A stretch of DNA of 49,136 nucleotides from Pseudolabrys sp. (GCA_022841665.1 JALHRB010000025.1:1-49136); one strand, 5' to 3'; shown: positions 7,219 through 15,867, counted from the stretch's first letter. Program-made: numbers and translations. The notes: generated by a model from the sequence alone, not told the origin.

Positions 7219-7821
7219 TCACGCATCCGTACGCGGCACTTCCGCCGCCAGCGCCTTGCGCTGCGCGGCCAGCCGATCTTGGTAGCCCTCGGCGGCGCCG
7301 TAATCGTCGAACAGCGCGTAGCGCGCGTGGCTGCCGATGACGCGGCGGGCGTGCTTGATCGGGCACCAGTACTGCTCGGTGCGCGCGGCGATCTCGCGCG
7401 TGTAGGCGATCAGCCCGTTGGCATAGGAGCAATAGGCGCAGTTCAGCTTTTCCAGCGCGTTGAGGTAGGCGAGATGCCCGCGGTCGAACACCAGATAGTC
7501 GGCGCGCTTGATCTTGGGGATGCCGTAGATCGGAAAGCAGACCGCCTGGAATACGCTCACGAACAGGTCGAGCAGCAAAAACGGCACGATGCCGGCATAG
7601 ATCACCGGCGCGGTCAGGATCACCAGCGGATTGGCGCCCAGCACATAGGGCAGCAGCCGGCGGCGCAGTTCCCGGTGCCGGCGCAGCAATTCCTCCTCGA
7701 AGGCGACGCGCCCGTGCTCCAGGCCGACGCGCAACTCGGCGCGGCGCTTGGCGAGTTCCGCGTCGAGCTGGCTCTCCAGCGCGCGGATGTTCTCGATCAA
7801 CGCGGTAATCTGAGGTGTCAT
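7219..7821 (-). CDS. Uncharacterised membrane-associated protein with conserved Cys motifs
   Basis: 200 residues, no named family recognised. A charged N-terminal helix likely to form a coiled coil (about 5-58) leads into two hydrophobic segments (about 60-95, LVILTAPVIYAGIVPFLLL onward). The soluble C-terminal half has KLNCAYCSYANGLIAYTREI (a CxxC pair near 127-130) and TEQYWCPIKHARRV, then a His/Tyr/Asp-rich tail (HARYALFDDYGAAEGY). Three nearby cysteines and a histidine could bind a metal or haem, but this is a guess. It may be co-transcribed with the GST gene downstream. Confidence 0.68.
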   Translation of the reverse strand: MTPQITALIENIRALESQLDAELAKRRAELRVGLEHGRVAFEEELLRRHRELRRRLLPYVLGANPLVILTAPVIYAGIVPFLLLDLFVSVFQAVCFPIYGIPKIKRADYLVFDRGHLAYLNALEKLNCAYCSYANGLIAYTREIAARTEQYWCPIKHARRVIGSHARYALFDDYGAAEGYQDRLAAQRKALAAEVPRTDA

Positions 7822-8022
7822 AGGGCCCTCCCCCAGGGCGGATGCGCGCCGGCCTGGCGCGATTGAAATAGTTGGCTGCCCAACGAACCGGGTGGGGCCC
7901 GGGAATTTACGGGCAATTTACTTGTGATGGCCGCCCGCAGCCGGTTCAGTGGACACGTGCGCAGCCGCCGCGGCTCCTCCCTTATGAGTACGGCGGCCTG
8001 AATCCTCCACCTTATGCACACA

Positions 8023-8149
8023 GGGCCCCGAAAGGGGCCCTTTTTTTAATGCGCGCATCGCAAGCGATGCGCGATGCCCCGAAAGGGGCCCTTTTTTTAA
8101 GGCGCGCATCGCAAGCGATGCGCGATGCCCCGAAAGGGGGCCTTTTTTG
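8023..8149 (+). repeat. Tandem 51-bp repeat, three terminator-like hairpins with two intervening palindromes
   Basis: GCCCCGAAAGGGGCC followed by a T-run occurs at 8025, 8076 and 8127, an exact 51-bp spacing. Between the copies lies GCGCATCGC-AA-GCGATGCGC, a perfect 9-bp palindrome, twice. The first two GCCCCGAAAGGGGC hairpins end in T7, the third in T6. The array separates the minus-strand gene at 7821 from the plus-strand gene at 8267. Short reading frames through it give repeated peptides and are not genes. The rest of the 445-base gap (7822-8022) shows nothing recognisable. Confidence 0.85.
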
Positions 8150-8266
8150 CGTGTTTCGGCGGTTATTCCCCGCGCGAGAAAAAATTTCCCCGCCAAAGCA
8201 GCCGGAATAGCGCGTGCCGCGGGGCATTTGTCCTTCGGGGCCATCATTCAACCTTCGGAGATCGAC

Positions 8267-8653
8267 ATGAAGAAGCTGCTCATCACTGCCGTCGCCGTCG
8301 CGGCGATGGCTTTCGCCGGCGCCGCCTATGCGCAGATGGCACCGGCCAAAACCGGCGACAGCGCCAAGGGCAAGGTGTTGACCGACGCCAAAGGCATGAC
8401 GCTTTACACCTTCGACAAGGATGCCGGCGGCAAGTCGGCCTGCAACGGCCCTTGCGCGGTGAACTGGCCGCCGCTGATGGCCGCGGCCGACGCCAAGCCG
8501 GCGGCCAGCTACACCGTCATCACGCGCGACGACGGCGGCAAGCAGTGGGCCTACAAGGGCAAGCCGCTCTATACTTGGAAGAACGACAAGAAGCCGGGCG
8601 ACATCACCGGCGACGGCTTCCTGCAGGGCGCTTGGCACATCGCGCAGCCGTAA
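8267..8653 (+). CDS. Secreted COG4315-type protein with two YxFxxD-like repeats
   Basis: 128 residues. The ATG at 8267 is chosen because GGAG lies six bases upstream and a clean signal peptide follows (about 1-22, ending GAAYA before QMAPAK). Two copies of the family's repeat are present: MTLYTFDKD with ACNGPCAVNWPPL, then KPLYTWKND with GDITGDGFLQGAWHI. COG4315 proteins are small periplasmic or lipoprotein-like proteins of unknown function. No lipobox Cys is seen, so it is probably soluble in the periplasm. The two cysteines in ACNGPC may form a disulphide. Confidence 0.82.
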   Translation: MKKLLITAVAVAAMAFAGAAYAQMAPAKTGDSAKGKVLTDAKGMTLYTFDKDAGGKSACNGPCAVNWPPLMAAADAKPAASYTVITRDDGGKQWAYKGKPLYTWKNDKKPGDITGDGFLQGAWHIAQP

Positions 8654-8670
8654 AGGCAAAGTCCTTCTTG

Positions 8671-8700
8671 CTGTCGTCCGCGCGCAAGCGGGGACGACAG
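8671..8700. terminator. Hairpin between convergent genes
   Basis: CTGTCGTCC (8671-8679) pairs with GGACGACAG (8692-8700). There is no T-run, but the position between two convergent stops suggests a bidirectional terminator derived from the local palindromic repeat family. Confidence 0.45.
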
Positions 8701-8709
8701 CTGAGAAGA

Positions 8710-9666
8710 CTAGTGCTCCAGCCCGGTGGGCACGTTCTTGTTCTCGGGGGTGAGCTTCATGCCGGCGGCCAGCGCCATGGTCTCCATGAGCGCCGAGAAA
8801 TCCTTCTGGATATATTCTTCCGGCTTGTCCTTCAGGATGGCGTGGCCGAAGTGGCTTTGCAGCACTTCACGCGTCGCCGCCGTCACCGGCATCGGCACGT
8901 CCATCTCGCGGCCGAGCTCGAGGCCGAGATCGAGATCCTTGCGCAGCAGCTCCGGCGTGAAGGTCGTGGTCCAGTCGAGATTGACCAGCGCCGGCGACTT
9001 GTAGCGCGTGAACATCGAGCCCATCACGCCGTTGTTGAGGAACGCCAGGAAGGCGTGGCGCGGCACGCCCATCTTGTTCACCAGCAGCGTGATCTCGATC
9101 AGGTTCTCGATCACGACGCCGAGCATGACGTTGTGCGCGATCTTGCAGACGCGCGCGAGATCGCCTTCGCCGACGTAGGACACGCCCTGCGGCGCGATCA
9201 CTTCCATCAGTGGCATCATCGCCTTGCAGGCCGCCTCGTCGCCCGACACGACCGACGACAGCCGGCCGGCCTTGATCACCTTGGCGTTGCCGGAGACCGG
9301 CGCGACGACGTACTCGGCGCCCTTCGCCTTCAGCCGCTTGCGGATGTCGGCCGACTCCTCAACCGAAATCGTCGAGCAGTCGACCACCACCTTCGGCGCC
9401 TTGCCGCCGGACAGCACGCCGTCCTTGCCGAAATAGACCTGGTCGAGGTCCTTGCCCTCGGCGACGATGGAAAACACGATATCGCAGCCGGCGAGCTCGG
9501 GCAGCGTGCTGACGATCTTGCCGCCATGGGCGGCGAGCGGCTCGGCCTTGGCGCGCGTGCGGTTCCAGATCGTGACGTCGTGACCGGCCTTGAGCAGGCG
9601 CTCCGCCATGGGCAGGCCCATTCGCCCGGTTCCGATCCAGCCGATCTTCTGCGAATTCTTCGACAT
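8710..9666 (-). CDS. NAD(P)-dependent beta-hydroxyacid dehydrogenase (HIBADH family)
   Basis: 318 residues with a Rossmann domain GWIGTGRMGLPMAERL (9-24), a substrate loop APVSGNAKVIKAGRL (122-136) containing the usual SG, and the catalytic lysine Lys175 (CKIAHNVML). The C-terminal helical domain is complete. The enzyme should oxidise a beta-hydroxy acid or reduce the semialdehyde (3-hydroxyisobutyrate, tartronate semialdehyde or similar). A GGGAG site precedes the start. It diverges from the ABC importer, suggesting that it may act on the imported compound. Confidence 0.85.
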   Translation of the reverse strand: MSKNSQKIGWIGTGRMGLPMAERLLKAGHDVTIWNRTRAKAEPLAAHGGKIVSTLPELAGCDIVFSIVAEGKDLDQVYFGKDGVLSGGKAPKVVVDCSTISVEESADIRKRLKAKGAEYVVAPVSGNAKVIKAGRLSSVVSGDEAACKAMMPLMEVIAPQGVSYVGEGDLARVCKIAHNVMLGVVIENLIEITLLVNKMGVPRHAFLAFLNNGVMGSMFTRYKSPALVNLDWTTTFTPELLRKDLDLGLELGREMDVPMPVTAATREVLQSHFGHAILKDKPEEYIQKDFSALMETMALAAGMKLTPENKNVPTGLEH

Positions 9667-9784
9667 CCCGAAACTCCCTTGAACCGCGGCCGCTCAAAAA
9701 GCCGGCGCGCCCGGCCCTTTACCCGTTCTCCGGGCAAATCGCTAGGGCCGGGCAAGGCGTCCCGGAATGCGGCTACGCGCCTGC

Positions 9785-9813
9785 TTGTGATTACCGATCA
9801 AAGGGCATTATTC
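9785..9813 (+). promoter_or_regulatory. Candidate sigma-70-type promoter of the ABC importer operon
   Basis: TTGTGA (9785-9790) and TTATTC (9808-9813) are spaced by exactly 17 bases, about 85 bases before the first permease. GGGCA-TTATTC-TGCCC forms a small inverted repeat over the -10 region. No experimental support. Confidence 0.3.
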
Positions 9814-9898
9814 TGCCCGCAAGGACGGTCACAAAGTCCACTACGAACGGCTCGCAAGAGGCCGGCAGTAAAAAGACCCACGGAGGATGCGGCCACCG

Positions 9899-10732
9899 AT
9901 GCAGGACGCCGCCAGCACAATCGCCATCGCCGGCGTGGAAAACTCGTCCGCGCATGTCTGGCGCGAACGCGCCCGGCTGATCGGCCGCAATGTCTTCCCC
10001 TTTATCGTCGTCGGCGCGATCTGGGAAGCGATCGCCTGGGCCGGCGTGTTTCCCGAACGGCTGTTTCCGCGCCTCGAGGAAGTGGCGTGGACCTTCGTCG
10101 AGCTGACGCTGAACGGCATCCTGCCGAACCATGCGGCGCAAACGCTGCTGCGTCTGTTCTCCGGGTTCGTCGTCGCGGGCATCCTCGGCGTCGGCATCGG
10201 GATCCTGATGGGCCGTTCCCGCCGCGCGGAAGACCTGCTGCTTCCGATCGTCAGCATTGTTGCGCCGATCCCCGGCCTCGCCTATGCGCCGCTGTTCCTG
10301 TTGTGGTTCGGCCTCGGCAACGTGCCGGCCGTCATGCTGGTCGGCGTCGTCGCGTGCTTCCCGGTGATCTTCAACACCTGGACCGGCGTCAAAGCGGTCA
10401 AGGAAATCTGGGTCCGCTCGGCGCAATCGATGGGCGCCGACGACCGGCGGCTGTTCCGCCACGTCATCCTGCCCGGCGCGCTGCCCTACATCCTGACCGG
10501 GCTGCGCCTTGGCCTCGCCCAGGCCTGGCGCATCCTCGTCGCGCTCGAAATGCTGGTCGGCGTGAACTGGGGCCTGGGCTGGCTGATCTTCGGCGCCCGT
10601 GAACTGCTCAATACCGACGCGATGCTGGCCGGCATCGCGGTGATCGGGATCATCGGTATCGTCCTGGAGAAACTGGTGTTCCAGAAGATCGAGAATTACA
10701 CCGTCGTGCGCTGGGGCATGGTGACGGCATGA
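9899..10732 (+). CDS. ABC transporter permease, SsuC/TauC type (1)
   Basis: 277 residues with about six membrane helices and the ATPase-contact loop RSAQSMGADDRRLFRHVILP (EAA motif). It forms, with the next permease, the channel of a nitrate/sulfonate/taurine-family importer. GGAGG at 9882-9886 lies 12 bases before this ATG; an ATG at 9887 touches the GGAGG and is therefore less likely. The stop overlaps the next start (ATGA). Having two distinct permeases side by side is less common in this family than a single homodimeric SsuC and suggests a heterodimeric channel. Confidence 0.87.
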   Translation: MQDAASTIAIAGVENSSAHVWRERARLIGRNVFPFIVVGAIWEAIAWAGVFPERLFPRLEEVAWTFVELTLNGILPNHAAQTLLRLFSGFVVAGILGVGIGILMGRSRRAEDLLLPIVSIVAPIPGLAYAPLFLLWFGLGNVPAVMLVGVVACFPVIFNTWTGVKAVKEIWVRSAQSMGADDRRLFRHVILPGALPYILTGLRLGLAQAWRILVALEMLVGVNWGLGWLIFGARELLNTDAMLAGIAVIGIIGIVLEKLVFQKIENYTVVRWGMVTA

Positions 10733-11559
10733 CCGACGTCGCCGCAGGAGCAGGCGCCGCCCAGCGCAAGGAAATCAACGCCGCCGTGGCCCGCAGCTAC
10801 TGGCGCGCGGCTGCGTCCATCGTGCTGGCGCTCGTGATCTATGAAGGCGTGGCGCGCAGCGGCGAGTTCCCGGTCGCGCTGATGCCGACGATTCCGACCG
10901 TGGCCGCGACCTTCTACGACATGTTGCTCGACGGCAGCATGATCAAGCACACGGTATTCACGCTCTACCGCGTGCTGTTCGGCTTCTCCCTCGCCATGGT
11001 CGTCGGCATCCCGATCGGCATCCTGATGGCGCGATTCCGGCCGGTCGAGAACTTCATGCTGCCGCTTGTCAGCGCGCTGATGCCAATCCCCTCCTTCGCG
11101 CTGGTGCCGCTGTTCATGCTGTGGTTCGGCATCGGCAATCTCACCACGATCATCATCGTATTCTACGCCGCGACCTTTCCGATGATGTTCAATACCTGGT
11201 CGGGCGTGCGCTCGGTCAACCCGCTGTGGCTGCGCGCGGCCGGCGCCATGGGGGCGGACGAGCAGAAACTGTTCTGGAAGGTCATCATTCCCGGCGCATC
11301 GCCGTTTATCATCACCGGCGTCCGCCAGTCATTCATCCGCGCCTGGATCGCGGTGGTTGGCGCCGAGATGATCGCGGCGTCGAGCTGGGGCCTCGGCTGG
11401 GTCATTTTCGACGCCAAGGAATTCCTGAACGCCGACATCATGCTGTCGTCGCTGGTCGTGATTGGAATGATCGGGTTCCTGTTCGAGCGGCTGGTCTTCG
11501 GCTCAATCGAACGCGCCACCATTCTCAAATGGGGCATGGTACGGACCGCGAGGAACTAA
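10729..11559 (+). CDS. ABC transporter permease, SsuC/TauC type (2)
   Basis: 276 residues and clearly homologous to the preceding permease, with the same layout: an N-terminal helix, five further helices, and EAA loop RAAGAMGADEQKLFWKVIIP. The paralogues align through the C-terminal half (GLGWVIFDAKEFLNADIM versus GLGWLIFGARELLNTDAM), which points to an old duplication. The start overlaps the previous stop (ATGA). Expected to form a heterodimer in the inner membrane; substrate unknown. Confidence 0.87.
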   Translation: MTDVAAGAGAAQRKEINAAVARSYWRAAASIVLALVIYEGVARSGEFPVALMPTIPTVAATFYDMLLDGSMIKHTVFTLYRVLFGFSLAMVVGIPIGILMARFRPVENFMLPLVSALMPIPSFALVPLFMLWFGIGNLTTIIIVFYAATFPMMFNTWSGVRSVNPLWLRAAGAMGADEQKLFWKVIIPGASPFIITGVRQSFIRAWIAVVGAEMIAASSWGLGWVIFDAKEFLNADIMLSSLVVIGMIGFLFERLVFGSIERATILKWGMVRTARN

Positions 11560-11569
11560 AAGGCCGTCA

Positions 11570-12343
11570 ATGCAAGAAATCGAAGTCACCGACGTTTCCC
11601 TCGTCTACGACACCCCGGCGGGGCAGGTTCATGCCGTCGACCACGCCAGCTTCGAACTGAAGGCCTCCGAGTTCCTCTGCCTGGTCGGGCCGAGCGGCTG
11701 TGGCAAGTCGACGCTGCTCAATATTCTCGCCGGCTTTCTCAAGCCGAGCGGCGGAGAGATCAAGATCGGCGGCAAGCCGGTTAACGGACAGGGCATGGAC
11801 CGCGGTGTCGTGTTCCAGGACTTCGCGCAACTGTTTCCGTGGCGCACCGCGCTCGGCAACGTCACGTTCGGCCTGGAAATGAAAGGCGTGCCCAAGGAGG
11901 AGCGCGAGCAAATCGCGCTGGAGCAGCTCAAGCTCGTGAAGCTCGAAAAATTCGCCAATGCCTACCCGCATCATTTGTCCGGCGGAATGCAGCAGCGCGT
12001 CGCCATCGCGCGCGCGCTCGCCTACAACCCGTCGGTGCTGCTGATGGACGAGCCGTTCGCCGCGCTCGACGCGCTGACGCGCGACGACATGCAGCGGCTG
12101 CTCGCCGAAGTCTGGCGCGAGACGCGCAAGACGGTCATTTACGTCACGCACAACGTGGCGGAAGCGGTCTACCTCGCCGACCGCGTGGTGGTGATGTCGC
12201 CGCATCCCGGCCGCGTGAAGAAGGAAGTCGTCATCGACCTGCCGCGCCCGCGCGATCCCCTCAGCGTGGCGTTTCTCGAGTACCAGAAGCAATTGCTGCA
12301 AGAACTCGGCGAAGCAACCGCCAAGCCGAGCGCACGACAATAG
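11570..12343 (+). CDS. ABC transporter ATP-binding protein, SsuB/TauB type
   Basis: 257 residues, complete nucleotide-binding domain: Walker A GPSGCGKST (40-48), Q-loop Gln83, signature LSGGMQQ (136-142), Walker B VLLMDE (156-161) and H-loop His194. It has no C-terminal regulatory domain, as usual for SsuB/TauB/NrtD-type ATPases. It follows the second permease by 10 bases and is part of the same operon; it energises the importer from the cytosolic side. Confidence 0.92.
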   Translation: MQEIEVTDVSLVYDTPAGQVHAVDHASFELKASEFLCLVGPSGCGKSTLLNILAGFLKPSGGEIKIGGKPVNGQGMDRGVVFQDFAQLFPWRTALGNVTFGLEMKGVPKEEREQIALEQLKLVKLEKFANAYPHHLSGGMQQRVAIARALAYNPSVLLMDEPFAALDALTRDDMQRLLAEVWRETRKTVIYVTHNVAEAVYLADRVVVMSPHPGRVKKEVVIDLPRPRDPLSVAFLEYQKQLLQELGEATAKPSARQ

Positions 12344-12378
12344 TTCAAACCAGACAAACAAACCCGGAGGAGAAAGCC

Positions 12379-13383
12379 ATGACTATCGACCGTTCCGGAC
12401 TGAATCGACGGCAATATCTCGCCGCCACCGGCGCCACCGCGTTGTCGCTCGGCATGTCGAGCCTGGTCCCGGCCTACGCCGCAACCAAGCTGCGTCAGGG
12501 TTATCAGGTCAACATGTGGGGCATGCCGACTTACTATCTCATGAAGTCCGGCCTGCTGGCGAAGCACGGGATCGACGTCGAGGAATTTGCCGTCGCGTCC
12601 GGCAACCTGACGATGCAGCAGATGGTGGCGCGCCAGGTCGACATGGGCACCTATGCGGGACCGTCCTTCATCATCGGCAACGACAAGGGCGGCCTGGTTG
12701 CCATCGCGGTGATCCAGAACGTCGGCAAGACCGCCCAGGTGATGGCGCGCAAGGATCTCGGGCTGAAATCCGTGTCCGATCTCAAGGGCAAGAAAGTCGC
12801 CAACCAGACCGGCTCCTCGACCGGCAATATCTGGACCGACCAGATCGCGCCGAAGGCCGGCCTGAAGAAGGGCGACTACGAGGAAGTGCGGATGAATACC
12901 AACGATATGGCAGCCGCACTCGCCGCGAAAACCATCGACGCGATGGTGACGGTTGAGCCCTACAACGCCATCGCCGAGGCGGACGGCATCGCCAATCCGC
13001 TCCAGGGCGGCGACTTCTACAGCTTCGACAAGCTGCCGGTGTTCATGGCCGCGACGCCCGAATATGTCGAAAAGAACCCGGACGCGGTCGTCGCCTATCT
13101 CAAGGCGTGGCTCGAGGCCGGCAAGGAGTTCAAGCAGAACCCCGACAAGGTCAATAACGTCGTCTACGAATACTACGCCTCGAAGGGCTACAAGATGAGC
13201 AAGGATACCTTCAAGACCGCGTTGTCGCGCGTCGAGGTGGATCCCGGCTTCCCGGCGGACTTGACCGGCTATCTCACCAATCACGCGAAAATCCTGCTGG
13301 ACGCCAAGAAGATCAAGGCCATTCCGGACTGGAAAAAGGCGCTCCGTCCGGAATTCATGCAGAAGGCGCGCGCGACGGCGTGA
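12379..13383 (+). CDS. ABC transporter substrate-binding protein (NMT1/SsuA-like), Tat signal
   Basis: 334 residues. The ATG at 12379 is preceded by CCCGGAGGAG at good spacing and opens a twin-arginine signal (LNRRQYLAATGATALSLG, cleavage after AYA near residue 34). The mature part has the NMT1/SsuA two-lobe pattern: YYLMKSGLLAKHGIDVEEF, then GKKVANQTGSSTGNIW and DAMVTVEPYNAIAEA. It should capture the solute in the periplasm for the two permeases. The ligand is not predictable; the family covers sulfonates, nitrate, pyrimidines and aromatic acids. Tat export suggests folding before export. Confidence 0.87.
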   Translation: MTIDRSGLNRRQYLAATGATALSLGMSSLVPAYAATKLRQGYQVNMWGMPTYYLMKSGLLAKHGIDVEEFAVASGNLTMQQMVARQVDMGTYAGPSFIIGNDKGGLVAIAVIQNVGKTAQVMARKDLGLKSVSDLKGKKVANQTGSSTGNIWTDQIAPKAGLKKGDYEEVRMNTNDMAAALAAKTIDAMVTVEPYNAIAEADGIANPLQGGDFYSFDKLPVFMAATPEYVEKNPDAVVAYLKAWLEAGKEFKQNPDKVNNVVYEYYASKGYKMSKDTFKTALSRVEVDPGFPADLTGYLTNHAKILLDAKKIKAIPDWKKALRPEFMQKARATA

Positions 13384-13396
13384 CGGCTGTCGAGCG

Positions 13397-13459
13397 GCGG
13401 GCCTCAGGCCCGCGGTAACTACCCGGGGCCGGCGCGACAACGCCGGCCCTGTGACCTCA
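13397..13459 (+). terminator. Two consecutive hairpins between the binding-protein gene and the LVIVD gene
   Basis: GCGGGCC-TCA-GGCCCGC (13397-13413) and GGGCCGGCG-CGACAA-CGCCGGCCC (13436-13459) are perfect stems with no T-run. They may protect the importer mRNA 3' end or attenuate read-through into the next gene. Confidence 0.45.
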
Positions 13460-13487
13460 GGCGCCGAACACAGATCAAGGAACTGCC

Positions 13488-14726
13488 ATGGACGACCGAA
13501 CATCCCGCAACACGACGGCCGAACCGGTTTCGTGGAATTTCAAGCTGCTCGCGCAGAACGATCTCGGCGGCTTCGGCGGCATGGGCGAAGGCATGTCGGT
13601 GCAGATCGCCAAGGACGGGCGACGCATCATCTGGCTGGCGCACGAAAGCGCGCCCAAGAATTTCACCGGCGTCGACGTCTCCGACCCGCGCAATCCCAAG
13701 GTCGTGGTGCAGACCGACCTGCCCAAGCCCTACATGCGCTCGAATTCGCTGGAGACCGCGGGCGACATCATGGCGGTCGCCTATCAGACGCAGCAGGTCG
13801 GCCAGCAGCCGGCCGGGCTCGAGCTGTTCGACATCTCGGTGCCGGAGAAGCCGCGCTCGATTTCGTTCTTCGATACCTCGGGCCCGCATTCGCGCGGCGT
13901 GCACCAGCTCTGGTTCTGCGACGGCGAGTACGTGCACATGGCCTCGGGCGCGCCCGACTTCACGCCGAGCCACCCGCTCGACGACCAGTTCTACCGCTGC
14001 ATCGACGTGCGCAATCCGTCGAAGCCGGTCGAGGTCGGCCGCTGGTGGATGCCGGGCACGTCGGCCACCGACAACGTCACGCCGCCGCCGCGCCACCCGC
14101 TCGACAAGGGCTATCGCGCGCACAACACCAACGTCTATCCGCAGCGGCCGGACCGGCTTTACCTCTGCTACATCGACGGCGGCATGTTCGTGATGGACAT
14201 CAAGGACAAGGCCAGCCCGCGCGTCATCTCGCACTGGACCAACTCGCCGCCTTACACCGGCTTCATGCATACGGCGGTGCCGCTGTTCGACCGCAACCTG
14301 ATGCTGGTGACCGACGAGTCGACCGAGAACAATGCGGCCGACTGGCCGAAGCTGATCTGGGTGCTCGACATGCGCGACGAGACGCATCCTGTTTCGATCG
14401 CCACCTGCCCGCTGCCGCCGGCCGACGCCTTCAAGGACCGCGGCGGCCGCTTCGGCGCGCACAACATCCACGAGAACGTGCCGCTGCCGACCTCCTGGCA
14501 GTCCGACCAGATCGTGCTCGGCACCTTCTTCAACGGCGGCTTGCGCGCCTACGACATCTCCAATCCGTACCAGCCGAAGGAAGTCGCCACCTTCGTGCCG
14601 CCGCCGCCGAAAGGCACGCCGGCCGGCGCGGTGCAGCTCAACGACGTTTTCGTGGACGAGCGTCAAATCGTCTACACGGTCGATCGCCACACCGGCGGGC
14701 TCTATGTCCTGGAGATGGATATTTGA
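13488..14726 (+). CDS. LVIVD-repeat beta-propeller-like protein
   Basis: 412 residues, no signal peptide seen. Repeated units of the type GVDVSDPRNPKVVVQT, LELFDISVPEKPRSISFFD, CIDVRNPSKPVEVGRW, MFVMDIKDKASPRVISHW and LRAYDISNPYQPKEVATF occur every 50-80 residues, matching the LVIVD repeat pattern that builds a propeller. Conserved histidines (HNTNVYP, FMHTAVP, GAHNIHENV) lie on what would be one face and might bind metal. It follows the ABC importer operon by 104 bases in the same direction and may process the imported compound; the activity is unknown. A CDS start at ATG 13488 is supported by ATCAAGGAACTGCC. Confidence 0.75.
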   Translation: MDDRTSRNTTAEPVSWNFKLLAQNDLGGFGGMGEGMSVQIAKDGRRIIWLAHESAPKNFTGVDVSDPRNPKVVVQTDLPKPYMRSNSLETAGDIMAVAYQTQQVGQQPAGLELFDISVPEKPRSISFFDTSGPHSRGVHQLWFCDGEYVHMASGAPDFTPSHPLDDQFYRCIDVRNPSKPVEVGRWWMPGTSATDNVTPPPRHPLDKGYRAHNTNVYPQRPDRLYLCYIDGGMFVMDIKDKASPRVISHWTNSPPYTGFMHTAVPLFDRNLMLVTDESTENNAADWPKLIWVLDMRDETHPVSIATCPLPPADAFKDRGGRFGAHNIHENVPLPTSWQSDQIVLGTFFNGGLRAYDISNPYQPKEVATFVPPPPKGTPAGAVQLNDVFVDERQIVYTVDRHTGGLYVLEMDI

Positions 14727-14730
14727 GGCT

Positions 14731-14845
14731 GTCATGCCCGCGAAAGCGGGCATCCAGTACTCCGCAGCCTGGCAATTTGGTGCCGGCGCTTGGCCTGACC
14801 GTCAGCACGGTGTTTACTGGATCGCCCGCCTTCGCGGGCGATGAC
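14731..14845. repeat. Intergenic palindromic repeat (ATGCCCGC/GCGGGCAT type)
   Basis: The left arm is ATGCCCGC-GAAA-GCGGGCAT (14734-14753) followed by CCAGTACTCC. The right arm is ATCGCCCGC-CTTC-GCGGGCGAT (14821-14842) preceded by GTTTACTGG. Copies of the same design occur at 25951-26213 and 28631-28733. Confidence 0.85.
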
Positions 14846-14853
14846 AACATGAG

Positions 14854-15867
14854 ATGAACTCGCCCTTCCCCTCCCCGGCCGCCGGGCGCTTCGGGCGCCG
14901 GCTCACGCGCGCACGCGGCGCCAAGGTGCCGGTGACGGTGGTGACCGGCTTCCTCGGCGCGGGCAAGACCACGCTGCTCAAGCGCTTCTTGGCAACGCCG
15001 GAGGGCCAAGGCACCGCCGTCGTCGTCAACGAATTCGGCGCCGCCGGCATCGATGATGCGCTGGTGCGGGGAAGCGCCGACGAAACCGTGCTGCTCGGCA
15101 ACGGTTGCCTGTGCTGCATCACGCGCAGCGACCTGCAACTGACCTTGCGCCGCATGGTGGTCGAGCGCGAGCGCGGCGAGATCCCCGATTTCCGCCGCAT
15201 CGTGATCGAGACCTCGGGACTGGCCGATCCTTCCCCCATCCTGCAGACCTTCGCCACCGACCGCGCGCTCGGCGACACATTCCATGTCGACGCGGTGGTC
15301 ACCGTCGTCGACGCCGAAACCGGCGGCGCGACGCTCCAATGGTCGGCGGAAGCGCGCAAGCAGGCGATCCTCGCCGACCGCCTGATCGTCACCAAGACCG
15401 ACATCGCCGGCGAAGGCGCGGCCTCAGCGCTCGCCGCGCAACTGCGTGCGCTCAACCCGGGCGCCACCATCGACGAGGCGGTGAACGGCGCGCTCGATCC
15501 GGCGCGGCTGACCGAGCCGGCGAATCTTGAGCGCAATGCCTTTGTGGCCGAAGCCGCGCATTCGGACGGCATCGGCAGCTTCGTCTTGACTGCCGACAAG
15601 CCGGTGCCGTGGCCGGCTTTCGCCCGCGCCATGGACACGCTGACGACGCTGCGCGGGCCCGACCTGCTGCGGGTGAAGGGTTTTCTCGACGTCGAAGGCT
15701 GCAAGGGCCCGGTGCTGGTGCAGTTCGTGCAGCATCTGGCGCATCCGCCGGTGGAGCTGGATGCCTGGCCGGACGCCAACCGGCAGAGCCGCGTCGTGTT
15801 CATCACGCGCGGCATCTCGGAGAAGCAGGTGCGCGAGCTGCTGACGGCGGTGCGGGCGTTACTCTGA
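14854..15867 (+). CDS. CobW/CobP47K-family (G3E) GTPase, metal chaperone-like
   Basis: 337 residues. The P-loop is TGFLGAGKTT (31-40), VVVNEFG follows at 57-63, the metal-binding signature GNGCLCC has Cys85, Cys87 and Cys88, and ETSGLADPSP (119-128) is switch II. The C-terminal CobW_C domain is present (about 225-335). Family members use GTP to deliver Zn, Co or other metals to client enzymes. There is no His-rich loop. A client may be encoded nearby (for example a metal-dependent hydrolase), but no Zur-like site is visible. The start follows a palindromic repeat directly, and the ribosome-binding site is weak. Confidence 0.88.
   Translation: MNSPFPSPAAGRFGRRLTRARGAKVPVTVVTGFLGAGKTTLLKRFLATPEGQGTAVVVNEFGAAGIDDALVRGSADETVLLGNGCLCCITRSDLQLTLRRMVVERERGEIPDFRRIVIETSGLADPSPILQTFATDRALGDTFHVDAVVTVVDAETGGATLQWSAEARKQAILADRLIVTKTDIAGEGAASALAAQLRALNPGATIDEAVNGALDPARLTEPANLERNAFVAEAAHSDGIGSFVLTADKPVPWPAFARAMDTLTTLRGPDLLRVKGFLDVEGCKGPVLVQFVQHLAHPPVELDAWPDANRQSRVVFITRGISEKQVRELLTAVRALL

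Noticed and set aside
8012-8659. Minus-strand reading frame with repeated KKRAPFGASRIACDAR peptides
   Set aside because: The repeats come from the tandem hairpin array; the frame is a shadow of the secreted protein gene on the other strand.
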